From the NCBI GenBank assembly GCA_019116885.1, contig DXAU01000058.1:1-64000 (forward strand): DNA of 64,000 nt. The letters are read 5' to 3'. A program made the translations under genes and the position numbers. Positions within the stretch are counted from its first letter, which is position 1; each line of letters opens with the position of its first letter. Positions 16,232-24,717 of the stretch are shown piece after piece. This DNA is from Candidatus Mediterraneibacter pullistercoris. GTDB taxonomy: Bacteria; Bacillota; Clostridia; Lachnospirales; Lachnospiraceae. The notes below the pieces were generated by a model. It was not told where the DNA came from, made no database searches, and was given only the letters and a program-made list of their open reading frames with translations.

Positions 16232-16250
16232 ACAGAGCAGACTCTGTTTT
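16232..16250 (+). terminator. Short terminator after sfsA-mutY
   Basis: ACAGAG (16232-16237) with CTCTGT (16242-16247), then TTT. Weak stem, directly before the next promoter. Confidence 0.4.
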
Positions 16251-16251
16251 C

Positions 16252-16280
16252 TTGAAAGTATAAGCAGCGTATGGTATAAT
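16252..16280 (+). promoter_or_regulatory. Promoter of the TetR regulator gene
   Basis: TTGAAA (16252-16257), 17-nt spacer, consensus TATAAT (16275-16280). Confidence 0.8.
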
Positions 16281-16367
16281 TAACATATATTGTCGATGCA
16301 GCCTGCTTTTCGGTGCGCTCCGTTTTGCAGACGACACATATATAAAATACAGGAGAGTAGCGTAAAA

Positions 16368-16982
16368 ATGAGTGAAAAAGCACCAATTTCCAGACAGCAG
16401 CAGAAATCACAGGAGACGCGTGAGAGGATATTCCAGGCGGCGAAGCGTATCCTGCAGAAGAAAGGGTATGAAGAACTGTCAATCAAGAATATATGTGAAG
16501 AGGCAGGCGTTTCCAACGGGAGCTTTTATCATCATTTCAAGACAAAGGACGATCTGCTTTCTTACTATATAGAAGACCAGCCGAAGGTTGATCCTGACCT
16601 GCTGGAGCTGCCGGACAGTGTGGCGGGAGTCAAAGAGGGGATCATACAGGTGTATCTTAATTATGTGAAATATTGCCGCGAGCTTGGAGTTGAATTCATG
16701 GCGGAGTACTATGATACGAAGAATCAGGCGCTTAATGCGGCAATCCGTATGGAGCGTCCCTATCCTATCGTGACAGTGCAGACCTATGTGGAGAAAGCCA
16801 TGAAAGAGGGAATTGTGAAACTCAATGTCAGAATAGACGAATTTACTACTGACATTAGAATGATTGTTATCGGAAATGTATTTGAATGGTGCGTGAAGCA
16901 CGGAGACGCAGATTTTGAGGGAAATATGAGCCGTTCACTCGGAAAATATCTTGACGCTGCGCTCGTCAGCGTGGATGGCTGA
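16368..16982 (+). CDS. TetR/AcrR family transcriptional regulator
   Basis: 204 residues from the ATG at 16368, which follows AGGAGAG by 10 nt; longer in-frame starts lack such a site. The N-terminal helix-turn-helix (about 14-62) reads RERIFQAAKRILQKKGYEEL, then ICEEAGVSNGSFYHHFKTKDDLL, typical of TetR. The C-terminal ligand and dimer domain (65-204) is not recognisable further. It is followed closely by a lipid kinase and a PAP2 phosphatase, so it may control lipid-related genes, but this is only context. Confidence 0.92.
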   Translation: MSEKAPISRQQQKSQETRERIFQAAKRILQKKGYEELSIKNICEEAGVSNGSFYHHFKTKDDLLSYYIEDQPKVDPDLLELPDSVAGVKEGIIQVYLNYVKYCRELGVEFMAEYYDTKNQALNAAIRMERPYPIVTVQTYVEKAMKEGIVKLNVRIDEFTTDIRMIVIGNVFEWCVKHGDADFEGNMSRSLGKYLDAALVSVDG

Positions 16983-17055
16983 CTATCTGTGGAGGCGGAG
17001 CAGAGTACGTGAGATGAAAGCATGGGCAAAGGTACCGGCTGAGAGGGGGAAGGAA

Positions 17056-17994
17056 ATGCACAGAGAAACAGGAGGGAAAGAATATCATTTTATAGTAAAT
17101 CCTGCAGCTCGTTCCGGACTGGGCGGCATGATCTGGAAGCATCTCGAGCCGGAACTGAAGAAAAGCCGGATGTCGTATCACTGTTATTTTACGAAACAGC
17201 GGCGGCATGCAGTGAAAATAGCTGAGAACATAACAGCAGATGGAGAGGAATATACATTGGTAGTGCTCGGCGGGGATGGTACCTTGAACGAAGTGATAAA
17301 TGGCATCAGAGACCTGGAGAAAGTGACCCTTGGATATATACCGATCGGCTCCAGCAATGATTTTGCCCGGGGATTAAATCTTCCGGCAGATCCCGGGCAG
17401 GCGCTGGATAATATCCTGCATCCGGGAAAAACCCTGCTCCTGGACGTTGGCGTGCTGACCAGGCGGGAGAAGAGCAGGCGTTTTATTGTGAGCGCCGGGG
17501 CAGGTTTTGATGCGGCGGTGTGCCATGAAGTGTGTGTTTCCCGGTGGAAAGTATTTTTAAACCGCATTGGTCTTGGCAAACTAAGCTATGCGGCGGTCGC
17601 GCTTGACCGCCTGAAAAAGGACCGCCCGGTACGGTTGGAGATGACGTTTCCCGGCGGCGCGAAAAAGGTATTTGAGCATACATATTTCGCGGCTTTTATG
17701 AATCTGCCGTATGAGGGAGGCGGTTTTCGGTTTTGTCCGGCGGCTTCGGCAGACGATGGTCTGCTTGATATTATCGTGATGTATGGTGTTTCAATGCCTA
17801 AGAGAATCTTTCTGCTGTTACTGGCGCTTTTTGGAAAACATGCTGCCTTTAAAGGGGCCGAGATACACAGATGCAGGGAAGTGAGTGTTAGTATGGACAG
17901 GCCGCTGCCTTTGCATATGGACGGAGAACCGGGCTTTCTGCAAAGAGATATCAGAGTGAGTGTTATGGAGAAAAGGCTTAAGATTATCGCATGA
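17056..17994 (+). CDS. Diacylglycerol kinase family lipid kinase (DagK/YegS type)
   Basis: 312 residues from the ATG at 17056 after GAGGGGGAAGGA. The N-terminal domain has FIVNPAARSG and the nucleotide-binding VVLGGDGTLNEVINGI, followed by GYIPIGSSNDFARGL, the signature of the DagK catalytic domain. The C-terminal half has the two-layer beta domain ending near LHMDGEP. Soluble enzymes of this family phosphorylate diacylglycerol or related lipids at the membrane face with ATP. The PAP2 phosphatase next door may act in the opposite direction on a similar lipid. Confidence 0.92.
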   Translation: MHRETGGKEYHFIVNPAARSGLGGMIWKHLEPELKKSRMSYHCYFTKQRRHAVKIAENITADGEEYTLVVLGGDGTLNEVINGIRDLEKVTLGYIPIGSSNDFARGLNLPADPGQALDNILHPGKTLLLDVGVLTRREKSRRFIVSAGAGFDAAVCHEVCVSRWKVFLNRIGLGKLSYAAVALDRLKKDRPVRLEMTFPGGAKKVFEHTYFAAFMNLPYEGGGFRFCPAASADDGLLDIIVMYGVSMPKRIFLLLLALFGKHAAFKGAEIHRCREVSVSMDRPLPLHMDGEPGFLQRDIRVSVMEKRLKIIA

Positions 17995-18045
17995 CGCGGT
18001 CAGGATCATAATTCAAAAGAATTAATAAATGTTTTATTAAGACGG

Positions 18046-18074
18046 TTGTTGTCTATTTTAAATCATGCTATAAT
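18046..18074 (+). promoter_or_regulatory. Promoter upstream of the PAP2 gene and trpS
   Basis: TTGTTG (18046-18051), 17-nt spacer, TATAAT (18069-18074). Confidence 0.7.
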
Positions 18075-18148
18075 CGATGCGGATTACAATCTTACGAAAC
18101 AACGCACATAACAAAAAAGACAGAACAGTGTTCAAAGGGGCATTATTT

Positions 18149-18826
18149 ATGAAGCTGAAGAGTAGATTTAAAGAGCTGGCCGTAAAATATAAACATGCGT
18201 GGGTGTTCTTGTATATTTTTATCTACATGCCGTGGTTTATGTTCCTTGAGAAACATGTAACTACGGGTTATCATGTGATTCAGATCAGACTGGATGAGCA
18301 GATACCGTTTATAGAATATTTTATTATCCCGTATCTTCTTTGGTTTGTTTTCATCGCAGCAGTATTTCTGTACTTTTTCTTTACGGATGTTCCGGGATTT
18401 TATAAGATGGCAAAATTTATGTTTACAGGAATGACCATATTTCTCATCATATCAACCCTGTTTCCCAACGGACAGAACCTGAGACCTGTTGTGTTCGAGA
18501 GGGATAATATCTTTGTGGACATGGTAAGAACACTGTACCGCGCGGATACATGCACAAATGTGTTCCCGAGCCTGCATGTTTTTAATTCGCTGAGTGCATG
18601 CATTGCAATCAGTGAGAGCAGTACGATCAGGAAACATAAGGCCGTGTGTATAGGAGCCTATGTTCTTGCAGGGCTCATCATACTTGCCACTGTGTTTCTG
18701 AAACAGCACTCTGTACTTGACATGCTGGGCGCAGGAGTGATGGCGTGGGCGCTGTATCAGTTTGTATATGCGCCCCATAAGGGAAGCGTACCCAAATATG
18801 AACGGCAGAAACGTCCAGTGTTGTAG
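18149..18826 (+). CDS. PAP2-type membrane phosphatase
   Basis: 225 residues from the ATG at 18149, which has AAAGGGG in front; an upstream in-frame start at 18077 lies too close to the promoter. Five or six membrane helices. The PAP2 catalytic motifs are seen as FPSLHVFNS (with the acid-base His) and LKQHSVLDMLGA (nucleophile His and assisting Asp). The first motif, normally KX6RP, is reduced to a less typical NLRP near PNGQNLRPV. Substrates of the family are phosphatidic acid, inositol lipids or polyprenyl phosphates. Only 30 bases separate it from trpS. Confidence 0.87.
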   Translation: MKLKSRFKELAVKYKHAWVFLYIFIYMPWFMFLEKHVTTGYHVIQIRLDEQIPFIEYFIIPYLLWFVFIAAVFLYFFFTDVPGFYKMAKFMFTGMTIFLIISTLFPNGQNLRPVVFERDNIFVDMVRTLYRADTCTNVFPSLHVFNSLSACIAISESSTIRKHKAVCIGAYVLAGLIILATVFLKQHSVLDMLGAGVMAWALYQFVYAPHKGSVPKYERQKRPVL

Positions 18827-18856
18827 AATAAATGATGAGAATCAGGAGGGAAAAGA

Positions 18857-19945
18857 ATGAAGAAGATTATGCTTACCGGAGACCGCCCTACGGGGAAACT
18901 CCACGTCGGACATTACGTGGGATCCTTGAGGCGCCGGGTGGAGCTTCAGAATACAGGAGATTTTGACGATATTTTTATCATGATAGCAGATGCCCAGGCT
19001 CTGACTGACAATGCGGATGATCCGGAAAAAGTGCGCCAGAATATTATTGAGGTAGCGTTGGACTATCTTGCATGCGGACTTGACCCGGAGAAATCTACTC
19101 TTCTGATTCAGTCACAGATTCCGGAGTTGTGCGAACTGTCATTTTATTATATGAATCTGGTTACGGTGTCCCGGCTGCAGCGCAATCCTACTGTGAAATC
19201 CGAGATACAGATGCGTAATTTTGAAGCGAGCATCCCGGTGGGATTTTTCACTTATCCGATCAGTCAGGCGGCAGATATCACTGCGTTTAAAGCAACAGTC
19301 GTTCCTGTAGGTGAGGATCAGATGCCTATGCTTGAGCAGACAAAGGAGATCGTGCACAAATTCAACTCTGTCTATGGAGAGACTCTCGTGGAACCCAAGA
19401 TCCTGCTGCCGGATAATGAGGCATGCATGCGGCTTCCAGGGACTGATGGAAAGGCAAAGATGAGCAAGTCGCTGAACAACTGTATCTATCTTTCGGAGGA
19501 GCCGGACGAAATTAAGAAAAAAGTGTTCAGTATGTTTACTGATCCAACGCATATCCGCATCGAAGATCCGGGAAAGCTGGAAGGGAATACAGTGTTTACC
19601 TATCTGGATGCGTTTTGCAGACCGGAGTACTTCCCGGAGTTCCTGCCGGAGTATGAGAATCTCGACGAACTCAAAGCGCACTATAAGAGAGGCGGCCTTG
19701 GAGATATGAAGGTAAAACGTTTCCTGAATAATGTGCTTCAGGCTGAGCTTGAGCCGATACGAAAACGCAGGAAAGAATGGCAGAAAGATATCCCGTCCGT
19801 CTATGAAATTCTCAGAAAAGGCACGGAAAAGGCTGAAAAGGCCGCGGCTGCTACTCTAAGTGAAGTGAAAGCCGCGATGAAGATCAATTATTTTGACGAT
19901 GAAGAACTGATCAAGATGCAGACGGCGAAATACACAGAAAACTAA
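18857..19945 (+). CDS. trpS: Tryptophanyl-tRNA synthetase
   Basis: 362 residues, slightly longer than the usual 330. Class I signatures are present: the HIGH-like GKLHVGHYVGS at 13-23 and KMSKS within GKAKMSKSLNN. It also has the GEDQMPMLEQT segment of the tryptophan pocket. It charges tRNA-Trp with tryptophan. There is no T-box leader in the 30 bases before it, so it is probably read from the promoter of the PAP2 gene. A strong terminator follows. Confidence 0.96.
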   Translation: MKKIMLTGDRPTGKLHVGHYVGSLRRRVELQNTGDFDDIFIMIADAQALTDNADDPEKVRQNIIEVALDYLACGLDPEKSTLLIQSQIPELCELSFYYMNLVTVSRLQRNPTVKSEIQMRNFEASIPVGFFTYPISQAADITAFKATVVPVGEDQMPMLEQTKEIVHKFNSVYGETLVEPKILLPDNEACMRLPGTDGKAKMSKSLNNCIYLSEEPDEIKKKVFSMFTDPTHIRIEDPGKLEGNTVFTYLDAFCRPEYFPEFLPEYENLDELKAHYKRGGLGDMKVKRFLNNVLQAELEPIRKRRKEWQKDIPSVYEILRKGTEKAEKAAAATLSEVKAAMKINYFDDEELIKMQTAKYTEN

Positions 19946-19964
19946 GCTGAGAACATATGCATGA

Positions 19965-20010
19965 AAAGCCCCTGCCGGACAGAAGCAAGTCCGGCAGGGG
20001 CTTTCCTTTT
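19965..20010. terminator. Strong bidirectional terminator after trpS
   Basis: A perfect 16-bp stem, AAAGCCCCTGCCGGAC (19965-19980) with 19989-20004, an 8-nt loop and T-rich flank. It separates trpS from the convergent PTS operon. Confidence 0.93.
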
Positions 20011-20028
20011 GCTGTTTGATATGGGGCT

Positions 20029-20355
20029 TTACACGCTGCTTTTTTCTTTTAAAGTGCGGTACAGATATACAATTTCTTTTGCGAGATCACGGAACATCAT
20101 GCCTGTCATAAGATGATCCTGCCCATGTACCATCAGAAGAGATACCTCTACAGAATTTCCGTTTGCCTCTTGGGTCAGCATCTCTGTCTGAGAGTGATGC
20201 GCTTCCAGCAGAGACTGATCTGCAGCTTTGAGTTTTTCTTCCGCCAGTTCAAAATCTCCCTTTTTAGCCGCCTGAATCGCTTCCATTGCTGAGCTGCGTC
20301 CATCGCCGCCGTAGATGATCAGGTTCATGATGCTCTGTATGTTCTTCTCATCCAT
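20029..20355 (-). CDS. PTS lactose/cellobiose-family IIA component
   Basis: 108 residues, normal for the helical trimeric IIA of the Lac family. The phosphorylated His is His77 in LLMVHGQDHLMT, and Asp80 in the same motif matches the metal-binding Asp of IIA-Lac. It passes phosphate from HPr to the IIB protein encoded immediately upstream. Last gene of the operon. Confidence 0.94.
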   Translation of the reverse strand: MDEKNIQSIMNLIIYGGDGRSSAMEAIQAAKKGDFELAEEKLKAADQSLLEAHHSQTEMLTQEANGNSVEVSLLMVHGQDHLMTGMMFRDLAKEIVYLYRTLKEKSSV

Positions 20356-20364
20356 TTTTCTAAA

Positions 20365-20685
20365 TTATCCTTTCATTAGGTCAGATGCAAAAGCAAGAAC
20401 TTTTGCTCCGTTCATCATTCCATAGTCCGCCATTGGCACAACTCCCACCGGTACACCTTTGGGTTCCATCTTCTGTCTGAAATCAGCTTCCATGAATCTC
20501 ACCTGAGGTCCTAAGAGAAGCACGTCGATGTGGTTGTTGGCTGCATAATCGTCGGCTTCAGAAACAGGGACGGTAAGAATATCTGCGTCGATCCCCTGTT
20601 CCTCTGCAGCTTTCTGCATTTTTGATACAAGAAGGCTTGTGCTCATTCCTGCGGCGCATGCGAGCAGGATTGTTTTCTTTTCCAT
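20365..20685 (-). CDS. PTS lactose/cellobiose-family IIB component
   Basis: 106 residues. The phosphocysteine is Cys10 in ILLACAAGMSTSLL, the P-loop-like start typical of IIB-cellobiose/chitobiose. It carries phosphate from IIA to the sugar bound by the IIC membrane protein. The short gaps to the neighbours (9 and 22 nt) show one operon. The three separate proteins IIC, IIB and IIA correspond to a cellobiose-type system. Confidence 0.94.
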   Translation of the reverse strand: MEKKTILLACAAGMSTSLLVSKMQKAAEEQGIDADILTVPVSEADDYAANNHIDVLLLGPQVRFMEADFRQKMEPKGVPVGVVPMADYGMMNGAKVLAFASDLMKG

Positions 20686-20707
20686 AATATCTGGTCTCCT
20701 TTCCTGA

Positions 20708-21604
20708 CTAACGATTCACAGATCTTGCGATGACAGATACTGTATGCCGGACTCCGCGTACCGCCTTGCTTATGGCAAGGATGTTTTCTACCGGAGCCAC
20801 TCCGCCGTATCCGGCGTCTCCGATATGCTGGATGTCAACGCCGCAGATTTTATTGCGTATCGCAATATCTTTGATGGTATCTGTGTCCGAACTCTCCTGG
20901 CTTGTGCCGATAGCAGAGAGAACCAGACCGCCTGCTCTGTGAACTTCTTTTACGACTTCTTTTAAGTCTGCTTCATCGAATCCAGGCACGGTTCCTACGG
21001 CTGGGACAAGGATTATGTCTGCGCCGGCTTCTACAAATTTTCGTGCGGTATTGATGTCTGCGACGGGTTCGTCAGATCCTGCCGCGTGCATCTTTCCGGC
21101 AATGACCAGTCCGGAGAAGAGTTCTTTTGTCAGCCTGACTGCCGCTTCAATCTGTTCGTTTGTTACTCCTGTTCCGGGATTGCCGGTCAGACATACAAAG
21201 TCAAAACCAAGCTCATCCAGACGTTTGGCGGTTTCGGTGTTTAACTGACGTCCGACTGGTATGTCCAGGCGGTCTTCAAGCATTTGTGCTTCTGTGTCCA
21301 CAGGCTCAAGATTGACTCCGATAGGACGGCCTGTAAGGCGGTGAAGTTCGGAGACAAAGTTGTCTCTGTCGTGCTCCAGTCCAAATATTTCCGGATTAAG
21401 TACGTCCACACAATTGAGGAGAATCATGTCTGCTCCGAATGCTCTTGCAATCTCTGCATTGGTAATATCTCCGATAAAGGATTCCCTTGGAGCTACATTT
21501 TCCGAGAGGATGACCCGTCCTTCGCTGGCTTTTATGCTCTGCTTGAGTTCTGCAGCGTTCATGGCAAGAATCTCAGAGGTGTTTGCACTGATTAAACGTT
21601 TCAT
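20708..21604 (-). CDS. TIM-barrel protein of unknown function linked to PTS operons
   Basis: 298 residues. The N-terminus (MKRLISANTSEILAMNAAEL) and internal segments (AFGADMILLNCVDVLNP, RPIGVNLEPVD, FVCLTGNPGTGVTN) match a family often found beside cellobiose-type PTS genes and variously labelled phosphonomutase-like or DUF7916. The glycine-rich strand ends fit a TIM barrel, with AGKMHAAG and CGVDIQHIGDAGYGG as probable phosphate- or ligand-binding loops. There is no sign of a HAD fold, despite some database labels. Placed between IIC and IIB, it most likely acts on the imported sugar phosphate, but the reaction is not known to me. Confidence 0.72.
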   Translation of the reverse strand: MKRLISANTSEILAMNAAELKQSIKASEGRVILSENVAPRESFIGDITNAEIARAFGADMILLNCVDVLNPEIFGLEHDRDNFVSELHRLTGRPIGVNLEPVDTEAQMLEDRLDIPVGRQLNTETAKRLDELGFDFVCLTGNPGTGVTNEQIEAAVRLTKELFSGLVIAGKMHAAGSDEPVADINTARKFVEAGADIILVPAVGTVPGFDEADLKEVVKEVHRAGGLVLSAIGTSQESSDTDTIKDIAIRNKICGVDIQHIGDAGYGGVAPVENILAISKAVRGVRHTVSVIARSVNR

Positions 21605-21628
21605 ATGATAGATCCCTTTCTGTAATAT

Positions 21629-22903
21629 TTAGTCTTCTTTCCCCTCTTCCGCCCGGAAGCGTTTTTCCACATTTGCGATGAAAGGCAGATACAGAAGCAC
21701 GTCCAGAATGATCAGTATAAGCTGCAGGATTGACGCAGATATACTTCCTGTGGCCAGGAAGCCGCTGATGATGGGCGGGGTTGTCCATCCCGGAGCAGTG
21801 TACGTCATGGGTACGATGCCTGTAGCCATTGCTGCATAGGCAACTACCAGATTTACAATCGGGGCAAGTACGAAAGGAACAAGCACAAGGATATTCAGTA
21901 CAACAGGCAGACCAAACATTGTGGGTTCGTTGATATTGAAAAATCCTGGGACAAGTGTAAGCGGCGCCAGCGTCTTTGTCTGTTTGCTTGCCTTTTTGCG
22001 GCGGGCAAACCAGGCGAGTGCAATGACAAGGCCAATGGTTGCTCCAGCTCCGCCGATATATACGAAATTATCCATAAACGGCGTTGTAAAGATGTGCTCT
22101 AAAGGCTCGCCTGCCTTGAAAGCTTCTGTGTTCTCGCCGAGGTTTGCAAGCCAGATCGGTTCCATGATCTTGTTGACGATATTTCCACCGTGGAGACCGA
22201 CAAACCACAGACAGCTGCAGCAAAGAACAAGAACGATTACTCCTGCGAGATTATTTCCAAGCAGTCCGAGAGGAGTCCCGAGCACTGTTTTAGCGACGAG
22301 ATGAAGGTTGGGAAGTTTGAAAGCGTCAAGAATACCGTATACAATCAGCCAGAAAATAATCAGGGCTGCTCCCGGCAGAATTGCGCTGAAGCTTTTGGAT
22401 ACAGCAGGCGGCACGCTGTCGGGCATCTTAATCTGAATATTGTGGTTGATGAACCACTGATATACGTAACCATTGATCAGTCCCAGAATGATAGCGACAA
22501 ACAGTCCCTGCGCCGCCATGTATGTAGTCGGCATACCGCTTCCGGCTTCTCCTGTGACGAATGGTGTCACAAGAATAAAAGTGGAAAGCGAAACAATGCC
22601 TGACGGAACACCGTCTACACCGTACTGTTTGGTCATGCTGTGAGCAATTCCAAAGCTTGCTACAAGGCCGATCAGACCAAAACTGCTGTCAGAACCTTTC
22701 CACAGATACGTGGAGATTCCCGCTTCTCCGAGCCAGGCTTCCAGAGATGGGATGGCGAAACCAGTTGCAATTATCATCAGAAGCGAGCCGATAATGATAA
22801 GCGGCATGGCCAGCGTGATGCCGTCACGTATGGCGATCATTCCTTTGTTGCTGCCGATTTTGGCGGCAACCGGCATAAGTTTTTCGTTTAGAAATTTGTT
22901 CAT
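21629..22903 (-). CDS. PTS lactose/cellobiose-family IIC permease
   Basis: 424 residues with about ten membrane helices, the usual size for separate IIC of the Lac/Cel family. Recognisable segments are MNKFLNEKLMPVAAKIGSNKGMIAIRDGI at the start (interrupted here only by its natural helix break) and the substrate-region motif FFNINEPTMFGLPVVLN, where the Glu contacts sugar. First gene of the operon; AAGGAG lies eight bases before its ATG. Sugar is probably a beta-linked disaccharide or a chitobiose-like compound; the regulator next door does not settle it. Confidence 0.94.
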   Translation of the reverse strand: MNKFLNEKLMPVAAKIGSNKGMIAIRDGITLAMPLIIIGSLLMIIATGFAIPSLEAWLGEAGISTYLWKGSDSSFGLIGLVASFGIAHSMTKQYGVDGVPSGIVSLSTFILVTPFVTGEAGSGMPTTYMAAQGLFVAIILGLINGYVYQWFINHNIQIKMPDSVPPAVSKSFSAILPGAALIIFWLIVYGILDAFKLPNLHLVAKTVLGTPLGLLGNNLAGVIVLVLCCSCLWFVGLHGGNIVNKIMEPIWLANLGENTEAFKAGEPLEHIFTTPFMDNFVYIGGAGATIGLVIALAWFARRKKASKQTKTLAPLTLVPGFFNINEPTMFGLPVVLNILVLVPFVLAPIVNLVVAYAAMATGIVPMTYTAPGWTTPPIISGFLATGSISASILQLILIILDVLLYLPFIANVEKRFRAEEGKED

Positions 22904-23264
22904 ATTTTTTCTCCTTTTTAATTTGCATAAAAGCGTGTTTGCTTCGGAAAGAATGTCGGTGGTACGGTAATCCCTCCTTTCCCCAATTGCACTTTCCTCT
23001 TATTCCTTTTTTGCTACTTACTTATAAATTATATATAATTAATCAATAAAAGTATATAATTATTTTTAGTTTATAATTTATTTTGTAGATTTGTATAATT
23101 TGAAGGTTTAAATTTTGTGCATAACAACGAATAAATAATTATAAAATATAATTAATAAAATATCGGGCACGGTCTTTTCTTTATTGTTTTCAAATATGGC
23201 GCATGGTATAATGCATTTGAAGTAATATTTTGTATAAAACTTAGAAACCGGAGTATAAAAGGAT
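22904..23264. promoter_or_regulatory. Divergent AT-rich control region between PTS operon and ROK gene
   Basis: 361 nt without a gene. The part from 23020 to 23160 is extremely A+T-rich. The ROK promoter is TTGTTT (23184-23189), 17-nt spacer, TATAAT (23207-23212). A matching PTS promoter on the minus strand is likely within 23015-23075 but could not be fixed because of the low complexity. ROK operators were not identified. Confidence 0.55.
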
Positions 23265-24467
23265 ATGAAACAGACCAGAAAGCAGCAGTTGCTATATTCG
23301 ACAATTCTGCATAAAATATATACAAAGTGTGCGATTTCACGGACAGATATCGCAAAAAGCACTGGTATTACGACGGCAACAGTAAGCTTAATCAGCGCGG
23401 AAATGCTTTCGGACGGTGTGATCCAGGAAGTTGGGGAAGATGAATCTGATTCCGAAAAGGTCGGCAGAAAGAAAATCCTTTTGTCTGTGCGCCCTCAATA
23501 CAGCTATTATATAGGCGCGGAAGTTTCGGAAAAGTTTTTTTCATTTGTTCTTACGGACAATACTGGAATTATTATAGAAAAGAAATGCATTTATCATAGT
23601 GACAAAAAAGTGGTCAGTGAGGAAGAGTTTCTCCAGGCGCTGACAGAGTTTGCCGATAATGCAGGGCAGAAAGTGCCGAAGATTGAGGCTGTAGGAATCG
23701 CCCTTCCGGGGCACTATTCAGATACAGGCAGCAGTCGTATCATAACGAATAATGAATACTGGAAAGAATTTGATCTGGATAAGATAAGCAGAAAAACAGA
23801 CATTCCGGTATTTTTCTCAAACAACGTCCACTGTATGGCAAGAGCTGAATCGCTGTTCTATGCAGAACCATCGGAAGATAACAGCGGCAGCTTTATGTTC
23901 TTTCATTTCGGGAGAGGGATTCACTGCGCGCAGATGTATCATGACGCTCTCTACAGCAGAGGGAATCTGAACATCGGTGAGATCGGCCATATTATATACC
24001 AGCCTGGCGGGGAGCTGTGCGAATGTGGGAAGCGGGGATGCCTGCAGACGTTTGCAAGCGAAGCGTGGCTGACGCGTAAAGCGCGTATTCTCTATAGAGC
24101 ATCAGGAAGAACAGCCCTTAAGTATTTTGCGGACAGTGAAGAGGAGATCGGTCTTTTGGCGCTTCTGAGCGCATATGAGCTTGGGGATAAAGCGGTTGTA
24201 AGTCTGATTGACCAGGCGGTGGAAAGCATCCGCATTACAATTGAGAATCTGAATATGATTATTGATGCGTCAAGAGTGTTTGTGCACGGAGAGATTTTTA
24301 ACAACAAAAGTGTGTCTTCTCTTTTGAAAAGCGGGATAGAATTAAAAAAAGAGCTGTTTGAGACCCCGCAGCCCAGGAAGCTGATTATAAAGCCATATAC
24401 ACCTTATACGGGAGCTGTTGGGGCGGCCGCCCTGTGTGTATACCGGTCTCTGCTGGGAAAAGAATAA
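23265..24467 (+). CDS. ROK family (NagC/XylR-type) transcriptional regulator
   Basis: 400 residues. The N-terminal winged helix (about 5-62) shows SRTDIAKSTGITTATVSLISAEML. The ROK sugar-kinase-like domain follows, with the zinc motif GHIIYQPGGELCECGKRGCLQTFAS (His plus the CXCGKXGC cysteines). Kinase activity is unlikely: the glycine-rich ATP loop is replaced by IGAEVSEKFFSFVLTD. It is divergent from the PTS operon and is therefore its probable regulator, responding to the sugar or its phosphate. Confidence 0.92.
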   Translation: MKQTRKQQLLYSTILHKIYTKCAISRTDIAKSTGITTATVSLISAEMLSDGVIQEVGEDESDSEKVGRKKILLSVRPQYSYYIGAEVSEKFFSFVLTDNTGIIIEKKCIYHSDKKVVSEEEFLQALTEFADNAGQKVPKIEAVGIALPGHYSDTGSSRIITNNEYWKEFDLDKISRKTDIPVFFSNNVHCMARAESLFYAEPSEDNSGSFMFFHFGRGIHCAQMYHDALYSRGNLNIGEIGHIIYQPGGELCECGKRGCLQTFASEAWLTRKARILYRASGRTALKYFADSEEEIGLLALLSAYELGDKAVVSLIDQAVESIRITIENLNMIIDASRVFVHGEIFNNKSVSSLLKSGIELKKELFETPQPRKLIIKPYTPYTGAVGAAALCVYRSLLGKE

Positions 24468-24474
24468 AGAAGCT

Positions 24475-24552
24475 GCCGGCCATTGGAATGGCCGGAACTG
24501 CAAAATAAAAGAACTGCCGCAATGAATCATCCATACGGCAGTTCTTTTATTT
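24475..24552. terminator. Double terminator between the ROK gene and tRNA-Arg
   Basis: The first hairpin is GCCGGCCAT with ATGGCCGG (about 24475-24495). The second is AAATAAAAGAACTGCCG (24503-24519) with CGGCAGTTCTTTTATTT (24536-24552), perfect over 17 bp and T-rich on both strands. Confidence 0.85.
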
Positions 24553-24553
24553 A

Positions 24554-24627
24554 CGTGCGATAGAAGATTCGAACTCCCGACCTTCTGGTCCGTAGCCAGA
24601 CGCTCTATCCAGCTGAGCTAATCGCAC
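24554..24627 (-). tRNA. tRNA-Arg (anticodon ACG)
   Basis: On the minus strand the acceptor arm GTGCGAT pairs with ATCGCAC, the D arm is GCTCAGCTGGATAGAGC, the anticodon loop CTACGGA carries ACG on a TCTGG/CCAGA stem, and the T arm has GTTCGAATC. The discriminator is G and CCA is not encoded. The first anticodon base is expected to be deaminated to inosine, reading CGU, CGC and CGA. Confidence 0.97.
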
Positions 24628-24717
24628 ATATGTTATTCGCTGTTTCGTTCACAGCAATGAATATTATAGTATATCTTGCGAAGGGTGTCAATGATTTTTT
24701 CAAAATATGTTGACAAA

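Noticed and set aside
18827-18856. T-box leader for trpS
   Set aside because: Only 30 bases are available and no AGGGTGG-type block is present.
24554-24627. Attachment site of an integrated element at tRNA-Arg
   Set aside because: No integrase or repeated tRNA end was found nearby.
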